This document shows positions 54,097 through 62,505 of a DNA stretch of 64,000 bases, one piece after another. The translations under genes and the position numbers were made by a program. The stretch covers positions 682,001-746,000 of the forward strand of contig OZ240221.1 in the NCBI GenBank assembly GCA_965197675.1. Direction: 5' to 3'. The notes below the pieces were generated by a model, which was not told the DNA's origin, made no database searches, and saw only the letters and a list, made by a program, of their open reading frames with translations. The DNA comes from G965197675 sp965197675. GTDB taxonomy: Bacteria; Chloroflexota; Dehalococcoidia; Plut-88900. Position 1 is the first letter of the stretch. Each line of letters starts with the position of its first letter.

Positions 54097-54660
54097 TTGC
54101 AGCCGATAAACTTCTGGTCTTACTGGTTCTCAGGAGTGCTGATAGGAGTAGTCATAGCTGCCTCCCTGCCCATTTACAGCTTCCGATGGCACATGACTCT
54201 CCATATCCTGGGAGCGGTCATGTTTCTGGGAAACATCATCGTTACTGCCGCCTGGATGATGCTCGCTGAGCGGGCTAAGAATGCTTCGGTGATGCACTTC
54301 GCCAGCAAGACCGTCAGTAGGGCTGACCTACTCTTCACCGGTCCTGGTGTGATACTGATACTGGGCAACGGGCTGGCCCTGGCGGAGTCCCAATGGGGAG
54401 GATGGAGCGGGTTCCATGAGTTCAGCTGGATAGTGCTGGCCTTGATTCTGCTGGCTTTATCTGGACTGGTCTGGTCGGGATTCTTGCTGAGATATCAGTT
54501 CGGAATGCTGCGACTTTCCACTGAGGCTGTCGAGTCCAACTCGCCACTGCCTCCCCAGTTCTACAGCCTGCTCCACAGATGGTACTTCTGGGGAGTTATC
54601 GCGATCTTGCTGCCGATTTTTGCCGTCTACCTGATGGCGGGAAAGCCCGACTGGTGGTAA
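54097..54660 (+). CDS. DUF2269 integral membrane protein
   Basis: The 187-residue protein has four membrane helices and the DUF2269 core HMTLHILGAVMFLGNIIVTA, TVSRADLLFTGPGVILIL and LHRWYFWGV. GGGAGG six bases ahead of TTG 54097 marks a likely start; the frame is open up to a GTG-less stretch from 53992, which would add 35 residues without family similarity. The role of the family is unknown. It is divergent from the HIT gene. Confidence 0.82.
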   Translation: MQPINFWSYWFSGVLIGVVIAASLPIYSFRWHMTLHILGAVMFLGNIIVTAAWMMLAERAKNASVMHFASKTVSRADLLFTGPGVILILGNGLALAESQWGGWSGFHEFSWIVLALILLALSGLVWSGFLLRYQFGMLRLSTEAVESNSPLPPQFYSLLHRWYFWGVIAILLPIFAVYLMAGKPDWW

Positions 54661-54779
54661 GCCCTAACTGGTAGAAGATTCTTTCCTCAAATCTTTCACC
54701 TACATGGGTGATGAGAATTTTGGGTGGTTGTGGAGGCGCCTGATGGTTCCGCTCACCCCCTTCGACTAGCTCAGAGTGA

Positions 54780-55015
54780 GCGGAAACACCTCTACAACAG
54801 AGGACGCCTTGCTGCCAGTGGGGATTGCAAAGGGGCGGTGCCCCTTTGCCTGGGGGTCTGGGGGCTGTGCCCCCAAGAATCACCTACCTGGGCGGGAGAG
54901 ACCACGCTTGCTATTCCTTTAACGACACAAGCCCCTGCTTCAATACTCGCACCTCCGTGGTGATCGGCAGGCCCCAACGAGGTCTTCCCTATCATTGTAG
55001 GTAAGGAATCCAGGT
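54780..55015. repeat. Dispersed repeat family B, copy 3
   Basis: Shares the GGGGGCTGTGCCCCCAAGAA hairpin, GCTATTCCTTTAACG and CCAACGAGGTCTTCCCTATC with the other copies. It is preceded at 54750-54782 by a family C-like palindrome (CTTCGACTAGCTCAGAGTGA). It fills the gap before the M24 gene. Confidence 0.75.
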
Positions 55016-55096
55016 TTCACCGACGGTTTGACACCTTCCCTGACTAGGGATATATTCTAGCCCCAACCTTAACCATACCTTCAGCTAGGAGCAGTC

Positions 55097-56299
55097 ATGG
55101 ACCCCAACGAGTACATTAGCAAGCTTCGGTCTGGGCCTATCGAGAGAGAGTCTCCCTTCCCCATAGAGGAGTTTCAGACTCGCATAGCCAAGGTTCGAGA
55201 GGAGATGGGCAAGGAGGGGCTGGACGGCCTTATAGTCTGCATGCCGGGCAACCTCAACTACCTCACAGGTTATTACACCTTTGGCATAGACAACTTCACC
55301 TGCGTAGTGCTGCCTCTGGAAGGAGAGGTTTCGGCCTTTACTCAGTCCTCGGAGATACCTTCCGTCGTGCTCGCTACGTGGGTCGAAGACGTGACCGGTT
55401 TCACTTGGCCATGGACCGACAAAATAGGGTCTATGCTGTCGAATAACCTCAAGGGCAAAGGGTTGGAGAATAAACGCATCGGCATCGAGCTTTCTCGAGG
55501 TGGTGCCGTTCCCCGCATATACAACGATCTTCAGAAGGCCCTGCCCAACGCCACGGTTGTCGATGGATCTGGGCTGGTAGAGCGCATCAAAGTTACCAAG
55601 TCTCCCAGGGAGCTGGAGCTGATGCGGACGGCTGGGAAAATGACGTCAGTGGGCATAAATGCCGCCTTGAAAGCGGTTAAAGCGGGAATCACCGACAACG
55701 ACGTAGCCAGCGTGGGGTACAAGACCTTGATAGAAGAGGGCAGCGAGTTTACTTCTCTGCACCCCATCGTCACAACCGGACATCGCTCTAGCTGGCATCA
55801 CACCAGCTTCAAGAGGAATCCCCTCGAAGTCGGCGACATTGTGTTCCTGGAATACGGCGCCAGCTACCACCGATATCATGCACCCATGATGCGTACTGCG
55901 GTCATCGGCCCGCCCTCCGATGACATCAGGAGAATCGCCGACGCATCGAGAAATACGGTGAACTTAGTAATCGAAAGCGCTAAGGGAGGCCGCACCTCCC
56001 ATGATGTAGCCAGGGATGCCCTCAAGGGCTTCGCCGGGCTCGAGGATGAGGCGTGGTTCATGCGAATTATAGGGTATAGCATAGGCATCGGCTTCCCTCC
56101 CAACTGGGCCGACTGCCAGATGTTCATCGCCGAGGGTGTCGACAAACCCCTGCTGCCCGGCATGACCTTCCACCTGCCTATCATGTACCGCGTCCCGAGA
56201 AAGTTCGGGGTGGGGCTGAGCGAAACCATCGCTATCACAGAAGACGGCTGCGAGGTTCTGACAGAGCCGGACCGGGACCTCTTCATAGCTCCCGGATAG
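55097..56299 (+). CDS. M24-family (creatinase/DoeA-like) hydrolase
   Basis: The 400-residue protein has the N-terminal creatinase domain (LDGLIVCMPGNLNYLTGYYT) and a pita-bread C-terminal domain. Most dinuclear metal ligands are replaced: FLEYGAS for the first Asp, YHAPMMRT for the second, GYSIGIGFPPNW in place of the His motif, and PGMTFHLPIMYR where a Glu is usual; only VGLSETIAIT keeps its Glu. This is the pattern of metal-independent creatinase and ectoine hydrolase DoeA. AGGAG precedes the ATG. The downstream class III aminotransferase fits a small amino-acid catabolic pair; the substrate is inferred only loosely. Confidence 0.85.
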   Translation: MDPNEYISKLRSGPIERESPFPIEEFQTRIAKVREEMGKEGLDGLIVCMPGNLNYLTGYYTFGIDNFTCVVLPLEGEVSAFTQSSEIPSVVLATWVEDVTGFTWPWTDKIGSMLSNNLKGKGLENKRIGIELSRGGAVPRIYNDLQKALPNATVVDGSGLVERIKVTKSPRELELMRTAGKMTSVGINAALKAVKAGITDNDVASVGYKTLIEEGSEFTSLHPIVTTGHRSSWHHTSFKRNPLEVGDIVFLEYGASYHRYHAPMMRTAVIGPPSDDIRRIADASRNTVNLVIESAKGGRTSHDVARDALKGFAGLEDEAWFMRIIGYSIGIGFPPNWADCQMFIAEGVDKPLLPGMTFHLPIMYRVPRKFGVGLSETIAITEDGCEVLTEPDRDLFIAPG

Positions 56300-56364
56300 G
56301 ATGCAGGACTTTCCAGTGCTTTTGACAAGGTAAACCTAGACCGCTTAGACGATAGAGGTAATCT

Positions 56365-57696
56365 ATGGAAGACATCTACTCAATACTCGATCAGAGTCAT
56401 TCCAAGTCCTTGGCAGCGTACCAAAGTACCCATGAGGTGGTCGCTCAGGAGGTGGTCAACACCGTCGACATGCCCTATCCCTTGTATATCCGAGAAGCCA
56501 AGGGGTCTCGGGTGATCGACGTGGACGGCAACGAATATATAGATCTAACCATGGGATTTGGGCCCCACATACTGGGCCATGCGCCCGATGTCGTAGTGAG
56601 CGCCGTTAAGGAAGCAATCGAACGGGGGTCTCAGTACGGTATCTCCAATCCTCATCAGGACCCTCTGGCCCGCCTGATGGTGGATGCTATACCCTGCGCC
56701 GAGAAGATGGTGTTCTGTAACACGGGTTCTGAAGCCGTCTTGTACGCTATCCGTGCTGCCAGGGCGTACACCGGCAAGACCAAGGTGGCCCTTTTCGAAG
56801 GAGGCTACCACGGTGACCACGATGGTGTCCTTGTTGATATCGATCCCGATAGTCCGGTAAGCGACCCAACGCCCCTGGCCCGAGGCTCAGGCCTACCCGA
56901 AGAGACCATGGACCAGATCGTCATTCTTCCTTATAGACACGAGGCAGCTTTTGAGATCATCCGTCGGCATAAGGACGAACTGGCAGTAGTGCTCTTGGAG
57001 CCGGTACAGAGCTCCAACCCTCGCTTGGACTGCGGAGATTTCCTCAAGGAGCTGCGAGAAGTATGTTCTGAATGTGGCGTCCTCTTCTTGATGGACGAGG
57101 TGATTACCGGCTTTAGGCTGGCTTATGGTGGAGCACAGGAATATTTTGATGTGGTTCCTGACCTGGCTACCTTTGGCAAGATATCTGGTGGAGGGTTGCC
57201 CATCGGCGCTATAGCTGGCCCTTCTCATGTTATGGAGGTCTTCGGAGAGGGGAAAGTTGGAGGTGGCAATCGCAAGGTATTTGCCGCCGGGACCTTCAGC
57301 GGCAACCCCCTAACGATGGCCGCTGGACACGCCGTGGTCAGCTATTTGAAGAACCATCCAGAGGTGTACCGGTATTTGGCAAAGCAAGGCATCAGGCTGA
57401 CCGAGGAAATTAACCGGTTCTGCATGGCAGAAGAATTTCCGGCTCAGATGATGAACGCCCTATCGCAGTTCTACCTCCGCTTTCAGAAAACTCCCATTAA
57501 CAGCATACGAGACGTAGACGATTCCCTGAGAGAGGCCGAGGATGCCTTCTACCTACACCTCCTGAAGAACGGTGTGGTGGTGCCAGGCGCACATCTGGCC
57601 TTTATCTCCAATGCCCATACCCCTGAGGACATAGATCAGGTGATAGAGGCTATGAAGAAATCCTTCCATGAAGTTAGGGAGCGCGGGCTACTCTAG
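56365..57696 (+). CDS. Class III PLP-dependent aminotransferase
   Basis: The 443-residue protein is of the glutamate-1-semialdehyde aminomutase/omega-aminotransferase fold: NTGSEAVLYAIRAAR phosphate-binding helix, GGYHGDHDG, the acidic LMDEVITGFR and the PLP Lys in TFGKISGGGLPIGA, then GTFSGNPLTMAAG. A complete length and no haem gene nearby favour a catabolic transaminase over HemL. It starts 65 bases after the M24 hydrolase, with AGAGGTAA upstream; in ectoine degradation DoeA is likewise accompanied by a class III transaminase. Confidence 0.92.
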   Translation: MEDIYSILDQSHSKSLAAYQSTHEVVAQEVVNTVDMPYPLYIREAKGSRVIDVDGNEYIDLTMGFGPHILGHAPDVVVSAVKEAIERGSQYGISNPHQDPLARLMVDAIPCAEKMVFCNTGSEAVLYAIRAARAYTGKTKVALFEGGYHGDHDGVLVDIDPDSPVSDPTPLARGSGLPEETMDQIVILPYRHEAAFEIIRRHKDELAVVLLEPVQSSNPRLDCGDFLKELREVCSECGVLFLMDEVITGFRLAYGGAQEYFDVVPDLATFGKISGGGLPIGAIAGPSHVMEVFGEGKVGGGNRKVFAAGTFSGNPLTMAAGHAVVSYLKNHPEVYRYLAKQGIRLTEEINRFCMAEEFPAQMMNALSQFYLRFQKTPINSIRDVDDSLREAEDAFYLHLLKNGVVVPGAHLAFISNAHTPEDIDQVIEAMKKSFHEVRERGLL

Positions 57697-57818
57697 ACAG
57701 GAAGATGCGCCGGAAAAGCCCTCAGTTGAATCCCCTGAGTTAAGACAAAGGGAGAAAACTGAGGCCTCTCCATAGCTCCGGCGTAGATCGCTAAGTCCCT
57801 ACTTGTTTACTAAAGATG

Positions 57819-57966
57819 TTCTGAACAAGTCTTTATCGAGGGATCCCCTCGCTCATGGTGAGCTTGTCGAACCACCCTCTGGCGGTGGGCTTGGGGGGCG
57901 TCCCCCCACATCTCTACCACACCGAGGGCGGGTGGATGGGACAAAGGCGGCTGTGATTGTTCAGAG
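57819..57966. repeat. MITE-like repeat family A, copy 3
   Basis: 148 bases from TTCTGAACAAGTCTTTATCG to ATTGTTCAGAG, with an added family C piece (GCTCATGGTGAGCTTGTCG) replacing part of the left palindrome. It follows the aminotransferase gene. Confidence 0.78.
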
Positions 57967-58028
57967 CTTTCCAAGGACGTTAGATAACTGCCACGTGAAG
58001 CTTATCGATTCTAAGTATAGGTGAAGCA

Positions 58029-58145
58029 GTGATAAATAGAGATGCAATTGTCTCACTTATGGTTTTGGGAATGCTTGTATTCTCCTGTGGAAGTGAACTT
58101 ATCCCTACCCCTTTGCCTACACCCACAGTTATGTCGACATCCTAA
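58029..58145 (+). CDS. Truncated lipoprotein, 38 residues
   Basis: A GTG-started frame reads INRDAIVSLMVLGMLVFSCG, a lipoprotein signal peptide with lipobox LVFSC, then a Thr/Pro linker (IPTPLPTPTVMSTS) and a stop. Chloroflexota lipoproteins often have such a linker before the mature domain, which is absent here. It is probably a gene remnant. Confidence 0.4.
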   Translation: MINRDAIVSLMVLGMLVFSCGSELIPTPLPTPTVMSTS

Positions 58146-58269
58146 TTACTAGACCACATAGCTCACGATCATACGGACTCGCTCGAAGATTCCTTCTTGC
58201 GATTTTATTAGAGTTAAAAACGTAGCCTTTAACTAAACTTAAGCGGCATCTTTGTTCAATGGGGGGATT

Positions 58270-59202
58270 ATGACTATAGTTCGTGGTCAGTTCGATCTAA
58301 CCCTAACCACTCCCATCAGCATGAGCTTTGAGGTAGTTCAAGGAGAACTCGAGCCAATCAAATTTGAGATAGATAACAGTAGAGTTATGATTCAACCTCC
58401 AAAGATCACGGAAGGGACCGACTATAACGGTGATGTCGAGCCTCCTCGTCTAATAGATGTCAGAGTATGGATTATCAAGGAGGTGCTGGATACCAGTCCT
58501 GAAAGCCTAAAAAAGCTTTCTGGCGACGAGGAGGTTAGTTTTGAAAAGATTCTCATAGAGGCCGTTAGACGATTTGTGACTCTAGTGAAACTACGTACTG
58601 ATCAATGGAGTTTAGACACCAGATATCCAGTTTATTCGTACAAATACGCGTACTTTCTTGGAGATGATACGTTGGACACGAGCTTCCCTTTGTCGAAAGG
58701 CAGTCGGAAAATGCCTGAATACTTCAAAGGCCGCTTAACTTTTGAAACTTATGAGGAGCTTACAATTGATGCCTGGCGGGGCATTGTCCAAGCAATTGAA
58801 GTACCAACCCCTTTACCCATTCATGAGGAATTCCTCTACGACGCCAGGATATTTCGAGACAGTGGGCAATATCACATTTCCATATTGTTTGCTGCTGTGG
58901 CGGTTGAGGTAATTCTTGAGGAAGTGTCTGAGAAATTACTAAAGGCCAAGGGTACCCTAACCGACAGTCAATGTGATGCTATTCTTAGCGATAGAAGAGT
59001 TCCCTCCCTAGTTAAATTAGTGAAAGAGCTAGAGCCGAGTATCCAGCTTGATAGAAAGAACTTAGAGTGGCTGTTGCAACGGCGGAACAAGATTGCTCAT
59101 GGAAAGACCAGGATATCGAAAGGACAAGATGCTGGAAAGGCTATTGGGGTCGCCACTGCTCTCAGACGGCAGCTTTCAGAAATACTAAACCTAATCTCAT
59201 AA
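58270..59202 (+). CDS. HEPN-type hypothetical protein
   Basis: The 310-residue AT-rich protein is unrecognised except for its C-terminal helical part, which has the Rx4H motif of HEPN domains (RRNKIAHG, about residues 271-278) after YHISILFAAVAVEVILEEVS. HEPN proteins with this motif are often RNases in toxin or defence systems, though some are inactive. The N-terminal 190 residues are beta-rich and unplaced. GGGGGG lies three bases before ATG 58270. No antitoxin-like gene is adjacent; the convergent Fic gene lies downstream. Confidence 0.65.
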   Translation: MTIVRGQFDLTLTTPISMSFEVVQGELEPIKFEIDNSRVMIQPPKITEGTDYNGDVEPPRLIDVRVWIIKEVLDTSPESLKKLSGDEEVSFEKILIEAVRRFVTLVKLRTDQWSLDTRYPVYSYKYAYFLGDDTLDTSFPLSKGSRKMPEYFKGRLTFETYEELTIDAWRGIVQAIEVPTPLPIHEEFLYDARIFRDSGQYHISILFAAVAVEVILEEVSEKLLKAKGTLTDSQCDAILSDRRVPSLVKLVKELEPSIQLDRKNLEWLLQRRNKIAHGKTRISKGQDAGKAIGVATALRRQLSEILNLIS

Positions 59203-59283
59203 CCTCAAGAAAAAGAACAGGCCACCAAATCTAGCCAACTCCTTCATCTTAGCTTTCGCGGTGTTCTAAGCGAAGTGTGAAGA

Positions 59284-59310
59284 GGGGGCGGGTGCACAGC
59301 ACCCGCCCCC
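59284..59310. terminator. GC-rich hairpin between convergent HEPN and Fic genes
   Basis: GGGGGCGGGTGC pairs perfectly with GCACCCGCCCCC around ACA. There is no T-run. The same sequence forms the core of the longer hairpin at 61067-61113. Confidence 0.6.
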
Positions 59311-59354
59311 TGGCGTTCTGCTGGGGTGCAGTCTCGGTTCGCCTAGGGGCAATG

Positions 59355-59438
59355 TGTAGATTGTCAGCGATAATGGGACACGAGGGAGGGTAGAAAAACC
59401 CGAGAGGGATCTTGACCGAACTCTGAAGTATGAACAAG
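59355..59438 (+). repeat. Direct repeat flanking the Fic gene, left copy
   Basis: Begins TGTAGATTGTCAGCGATAAT and includes GAGGGATCTTGACCGAACTC. It matches 60915-60995 with few changes and in the same orientation. The TGTAGATTG-CAGCGA start resembles an IS terminus. Confidence 0.8.
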
Positions 59439-59441
59439 GCC

Positions 59442-60653
59442 CTAGCTGATTCGGTATTTGCTAATGGCGTCGAAGTCCAGTTCAATCACGGGTTCAGATG
59501 GTAGTTCTCCGGGTGTCAACTTGATGAAACCGCCTTTGAACAGTCTAACGAGTTCTCTGACAAAGGTGCGCTTGGTAACGCTGCGGTAAGCTCCTTTAAC
59601 GTACGCAGAATCCACAAGCTCAGATAGGGTTATTCTCCGAGAAGGGTTCTCCGAAAAGGGATCCAACGGTTCCGTTTGGATCACCAAGAAAGTGAGTAGG
59701 TCATACTCTCTGGCGTTTATGACCCTCCTCCTGGGGCCGGACCTCCTTTGCTGATTCTCCACCAGCATCTGTCGGTAAACCACACGGTTCATCTTCGATT
59801 TTATGAAATTATTTATACCGGTTAGTTCGCTGATAAAACCCTCAATTCCGAACTTGATGAACGGGAAAACGTTGAAAGGTTGGGTTTGGCGGCAGAGTTG
59901 CAACAGGGACTTGTACCTGGTTTCGTTTCTGTAGAAATAGTTCGACAGACCGTAGAATCCGTGTACGTTATATTCTCCTTGAAAAAGAATCCCCGCCTCT
60001 AGCAACCGCGAAACTCTACCGTTCCCGTCGCCAAAGGGGTGAATTGTTACTAGAAAGAAATGGGCTAGGAGGGCCTGGACTACTGGGTGGTGGCTTCTGA
60101 ATTGCCTGGAGTTCACTAGTCCAACAAACTCCTCCATTAGCTCACCGAGATTTTGATATGGTGCTCCGGTGTGGACGCCGCCCAAATCGGGGGAGCCTAC
60201 CTGTACCGATGCGGTTCGCCACCTACCCGGGACATTATGGTCCTCGTCCGACCGCTCTGTAATCATTCGATGCATTGCCAGTAGGTCGTCAAGGCCCACT
60301 GGAGAGGTGCCAGGCCTAAATCGCTGTCTTACCCAAGATTGAGCCCTGGCTGCATTCCGAATCTGGATTTGCTCCATCGAGAGGCTCCCCTGATCCTCTT
60401 GGTTCCTCCACTCAGAGATCAACCCGATTTGTTGCTCCACTTCCGCCTCAGACAGAGGGTTTCCCTCAATAGCGGTGGTACCGTGGACGGCTCGCACTCT
60501 TTTCAGACGATCCAGTTGCTCGCTCCATTCGGGAGGTAACACGAGATTCAAAACGGCGAGTTTATACGCCTCAATCGTGGTCAAATCACCGAATAGCTCT
60601 CGTTCTTCGATGCGGTACTCAAATGAGAAGGTTTCCCAGAACCTATTCAGCAT
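59442..60653 (-). CDS. Fic family AMP-transferase, class II
   Basis: The 403-residue protein has the complete Fic active site HPFGDGNGR (205-213) and, upstream, the inhibitory helix motif TTAIEGN with E63, which defines class II (inhibitor in the N-terminal part of the same chain). It is followed by a winged-helix-like C-terminal domain (residues 300-395). Fic enzymes transfer AMP from ATP to target hydroxyls. It stands alone, bounded by direct repeats three bases after its stop and about 260 bases before its start, suggesting acquisition as a cassette. Three TTGACACC-type repeats sit immediately ahead of its ATG. Confidence 0.93.
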   Translation of the reverse strand: MLNRFWETFSFEYRIEERELFGDLTTIEAYKLAVLNLVLPPEWSEQLDRLKRVRAVHGTTAIEGNPLSEAEVEQQIGLISEWRNQEDQGSLSMEQIQIRNAARAQSWVRQRFRPGTSPVGLDDLLAMHRMITERSDEDHNVPGRWRTASVQVGSPDLGGVHTGAPYQNLGELMEEFVGLVNSRQFRSHHPVVQALLAHFFLVTIHPFGDGNGRVSRLLEAGILFQGEYNVHGFYGLSNYFYRNETRYKSLLQLCRQTQPFNVFPFIKFGIEGFISELTGINNFIKSKMNRVVYRQMLVENQQRRSGPRRRVINAREYDLLTFLVIQTEPLDPFSENPSRRITLSELVDSAYVKGAYRSVTKRTFVRELVRLFKGGFIKLTPGELPSEPVIELDFDAISKYRIS

Positions 60654-60657
60654 TATA

Positions 60658-60689
60658 TTGACACCTTATTTGACACCAAACTTGACTTG
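60658..60689. promoter_or_regulatory. Three 12-nt-period direct repeats at the Fic start
   Basis: TTGACACC at 60658-60665 and 60670-60677 and TTGACTTG at 60682-60689 recur at exactly 12 bases, just upstream of the Fic ATG (60651-60653 on the minus strand). A repressor-binding array is possible. Confidence 0.5.
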
Positions 60690-60914
60690 TTGCGGATCGT
60701 CACTTCCTCCAGTATATACTATGTTTGTCGAGCAATATACATCGTCTAGGAGATTAGGTCTCTGATAGATGATGATGATGTTACTATTATTTGTCCACAT
60801 ATCTGACACACTAATTTACCCAGATTACTCCGCCAATATAACGTGATGCCTAGCCGCCGCCCGACTGTCTTCCTAATCAAATCCGGCGTTCCAAAAGAAA
60901 CCGCCTGGAAGAAA

Positions 60915-60995
60915 TGTAGATTGCCAGCGAAAATAGGACACGAGAAGGGGTAAAACCCGAGAGGGATCTTGACCGAACTCTGAAGTATGAATAAG
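60915..60995 (+). repeat. Direct repeat flanking the Fic gene, right copy
   Basis: TGTAGATTGCCAGCGAAAAT through GAGGGATCTTGACCGAACTC and TGAAGTATGAATAAGG match the left copy at 59355-59438. The rest of the 475-base gap (60654-61128) holds only this repeat, the Fic operator-like repeats and the hairpin at its end. Confidence 0.8.
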
Positions 60996-61066
60996 GATTA
61001 GGATCTCTTTGTGACCCCGGGCTAGCGTATAAAATCTTGTCGAATGTGGCTATCGTGTTCTCAGAG

Positions 61067-61113
61067 GATCATAATGGGGGGCGGGTGCTGCGCACCCGCC
61101 CCCCATTATGATC
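61067..61113. terminator. 22-bp GC-rich hairpin downstream of acyl-CoA dehydrogenase
   Basis: A 22-base arm (61067-61088, GATCATAATGGGGGGCGGGT and two more bases) pairs perfectly with 61092-61113 around TGC. It lies 16 bases past the dehydrogenase stop on the minus strand. No T-run follows. Its GGGCGGGTGC core is shared with 59284-59310. Confidence 0.65.
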
Positions 61114-61128
61114 TGATCTATAGCTGGG

Positions 61129-62262
61129 TTATCTCTCTATCTCTTGCGCAACTATCTCTTTGTGGAAGTCGGCATCTCCAAAGAACAACTCCGCCTGCTT
61201 GGCCCGGCGGAAGAAGAGCTGCATATCATGCTCTTTGGTGAAGCCAATTCCTCCGTGGACCTGGTGTCCCAGAGCGGCGACCCTCCGACAGGCCTCGCTG
61301 GTCCATGCCTTGGCCATGGAGACCTCCTTGTCGCAGGGCAACCCCTCCGATAGCATCCAGGCAGCCTGGTAGGTGATGTAGCGAGAGCCGTCGACGTCAG
61401 TTGCCATGTTTGCGCAGTGATGCTGCACCGCCTGGAAGGTGCCTACAGGCCGCCCAAACTGTACTCGATTCTTGGCGTACTCCACAGTCGTCTCCAACAC
61501 CTGCTGGGAGTTGCCGACCATCTCTGCGCATTTGCCTACGGCTCCCCACTTCAACAGCTGATCGACTATGGGCCAGCCTTTGTCCACCTGCCCCAAAACG
61601 TTGCCTTGGGGTACCTTGACCTTGCTGAAGGTCACCTCGCACTGCTTGTCGGAGGCGATGGTCTTGAGCACTTCACAGCTAAGTCCCTGACTTTTGGCGT
61701 CGACTACGAACAGAGAAATCCCATCTTCGGGATCGCTGGACTCCTTGGTGCGAGCAACGACCAGGAGGTAGTCGGCAACATGGGCATCAGGGACAAACAG
61801 CTTCACGCCGTCGATAACGAAGTCGCCATCCTCCGCAGAGGCCTTTACCTCTATACCATCTGCGCTCCACCGTCCACTAGCCTCAGTGAGTGCCAGTGTG
61901 AAGATGGCCTCACCTTGAGCTATGCGAGGCAGGTACTCCTCTTTCTGCGCCTCGGTGCCGAACTGGTTAATCGCCATTCCACAAAGGGCCACAGTATAGA
62001 AGTAGGGGCCGGGAACCATGGCCCTTCCCATCTCTTCGATCAAGACGGTGAGATCGAGAAAGCTGGAGCCTGTTCCCCCATACTTCTCAGGGAAGGGAAA
62101 CCCCAAGAAACCCACGTCGGCAAAGCTCTTCCACAGGTCCGGTGAGAATCCCTTCTCATCCTCTTCCATCTCCCTCACCAGGGTCTTGGGGCACTCCTGC
62201 TCCAAGAGCTCCCTCGCCATTCTTCGAATCATCTCCTGCTCTTCGCTGAGTGCTAGGTCCAT
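61129..62262 (-). CDS. Acyl-CoA dehydrogenase
   Basis: The 377-residue flavoprotein has the N-terminal helical domain (SEEQEMIRRMARELLEQE), the middle beta-domain with FTLALTEASG, and the C-terminal helical bundle ending in HQVHGGIGFTKEHDMQLFFR. It would oxidise an acyl-CoA with FAD. It differs in type from the next two dehydrogenases (CaiA-like smaller partner), and such pairs often form alpha2beta2 enzymes, as in steroid side-chain degradation; this is inferred from context only. Confidence 0.92.
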   Translation of the reverse strand: MDLALSEEQEMIRRMARELLEQECPKTLVREMEEDEKGFSPDLWKSFADVGFLGFPFPEKYGGTGSSFLDLTVLIEEMGRAMVPGPYFYTVALCGMAINQFGTEAQKEEYLPRIAQGEAIFTLALTEASGRWSADGIEVKASAEDGDFVIDGVKLFVPDAHVADYLLVVARTKESSDPEDGISLFVVDAKSQGLSCEVLKTIASDKQCEVTFSKVKVPQGNVLGQVDKGWPIVDQLLKWGAVGKCAEMVGNSQQVLETTVEYAKNRVQFGRPVGTFQAVQHHCANMATDVDGSRYITYQAAWMLSEGLPCDKEVSMAKAWTSEACRRVAALGHQVHGGIGFTKEHDMQLFFRRAKQAELFFGDADFHKEIVAQEIER

Positions 62263-62281
62263 TTTTGACCTCCTATGGATG

Positions 62282-62475
62282 TTCTAAACAAGTCTTTACC
62301 GAGGGATCCCTTCGCTCATGGTGAGCCTTGAGTTTATCCTGAGTTTACCGAAGGGAAGCATCCCTCTGGTGGGGGCTGGAGCCTGTCCTGAGCTGGCCCA
62401 AGGAGGGTGTCCCCCCATGTCCAAAACCTATCGAGGGCGGGTGGATGGGACAAAGGCGTATGCATTTGTTCAGAG
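62282..62475. repeat. MITE-like repeat family A, copy 4
   Basis: 194 bases from TTCTAAACAAGTCTTTACCG to ATTTGTTCAGAG. It is longer than the others because family C units (GCTCATGGTGAGCC, GTTTATCCTGAGTTTACCG) are embedded. It separates two acyl-CoA dehydrogenase genes. Confidence 0.78.
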
Positions 62476-62505
62476 CTTTCCTATCTCATCACGGATTTGA
62501 GACTT

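Noticed and set aside
56365..57696. Glutamate-1-semialdehyde aminomutase (HemL) assignment
   Set aside because: The fold matches, but the neighbouring M24 hydrolase and absence of haem genes favour a catabolic transaminase; the sequence alone does not settle it.
50093..62480. CRISPR-like array from the recurring GC-rich blocks
   Set aside because: Copies are kilobases apart, 134-194 bases long and have inverted termini; there are no short regular spacers and no cas genes.
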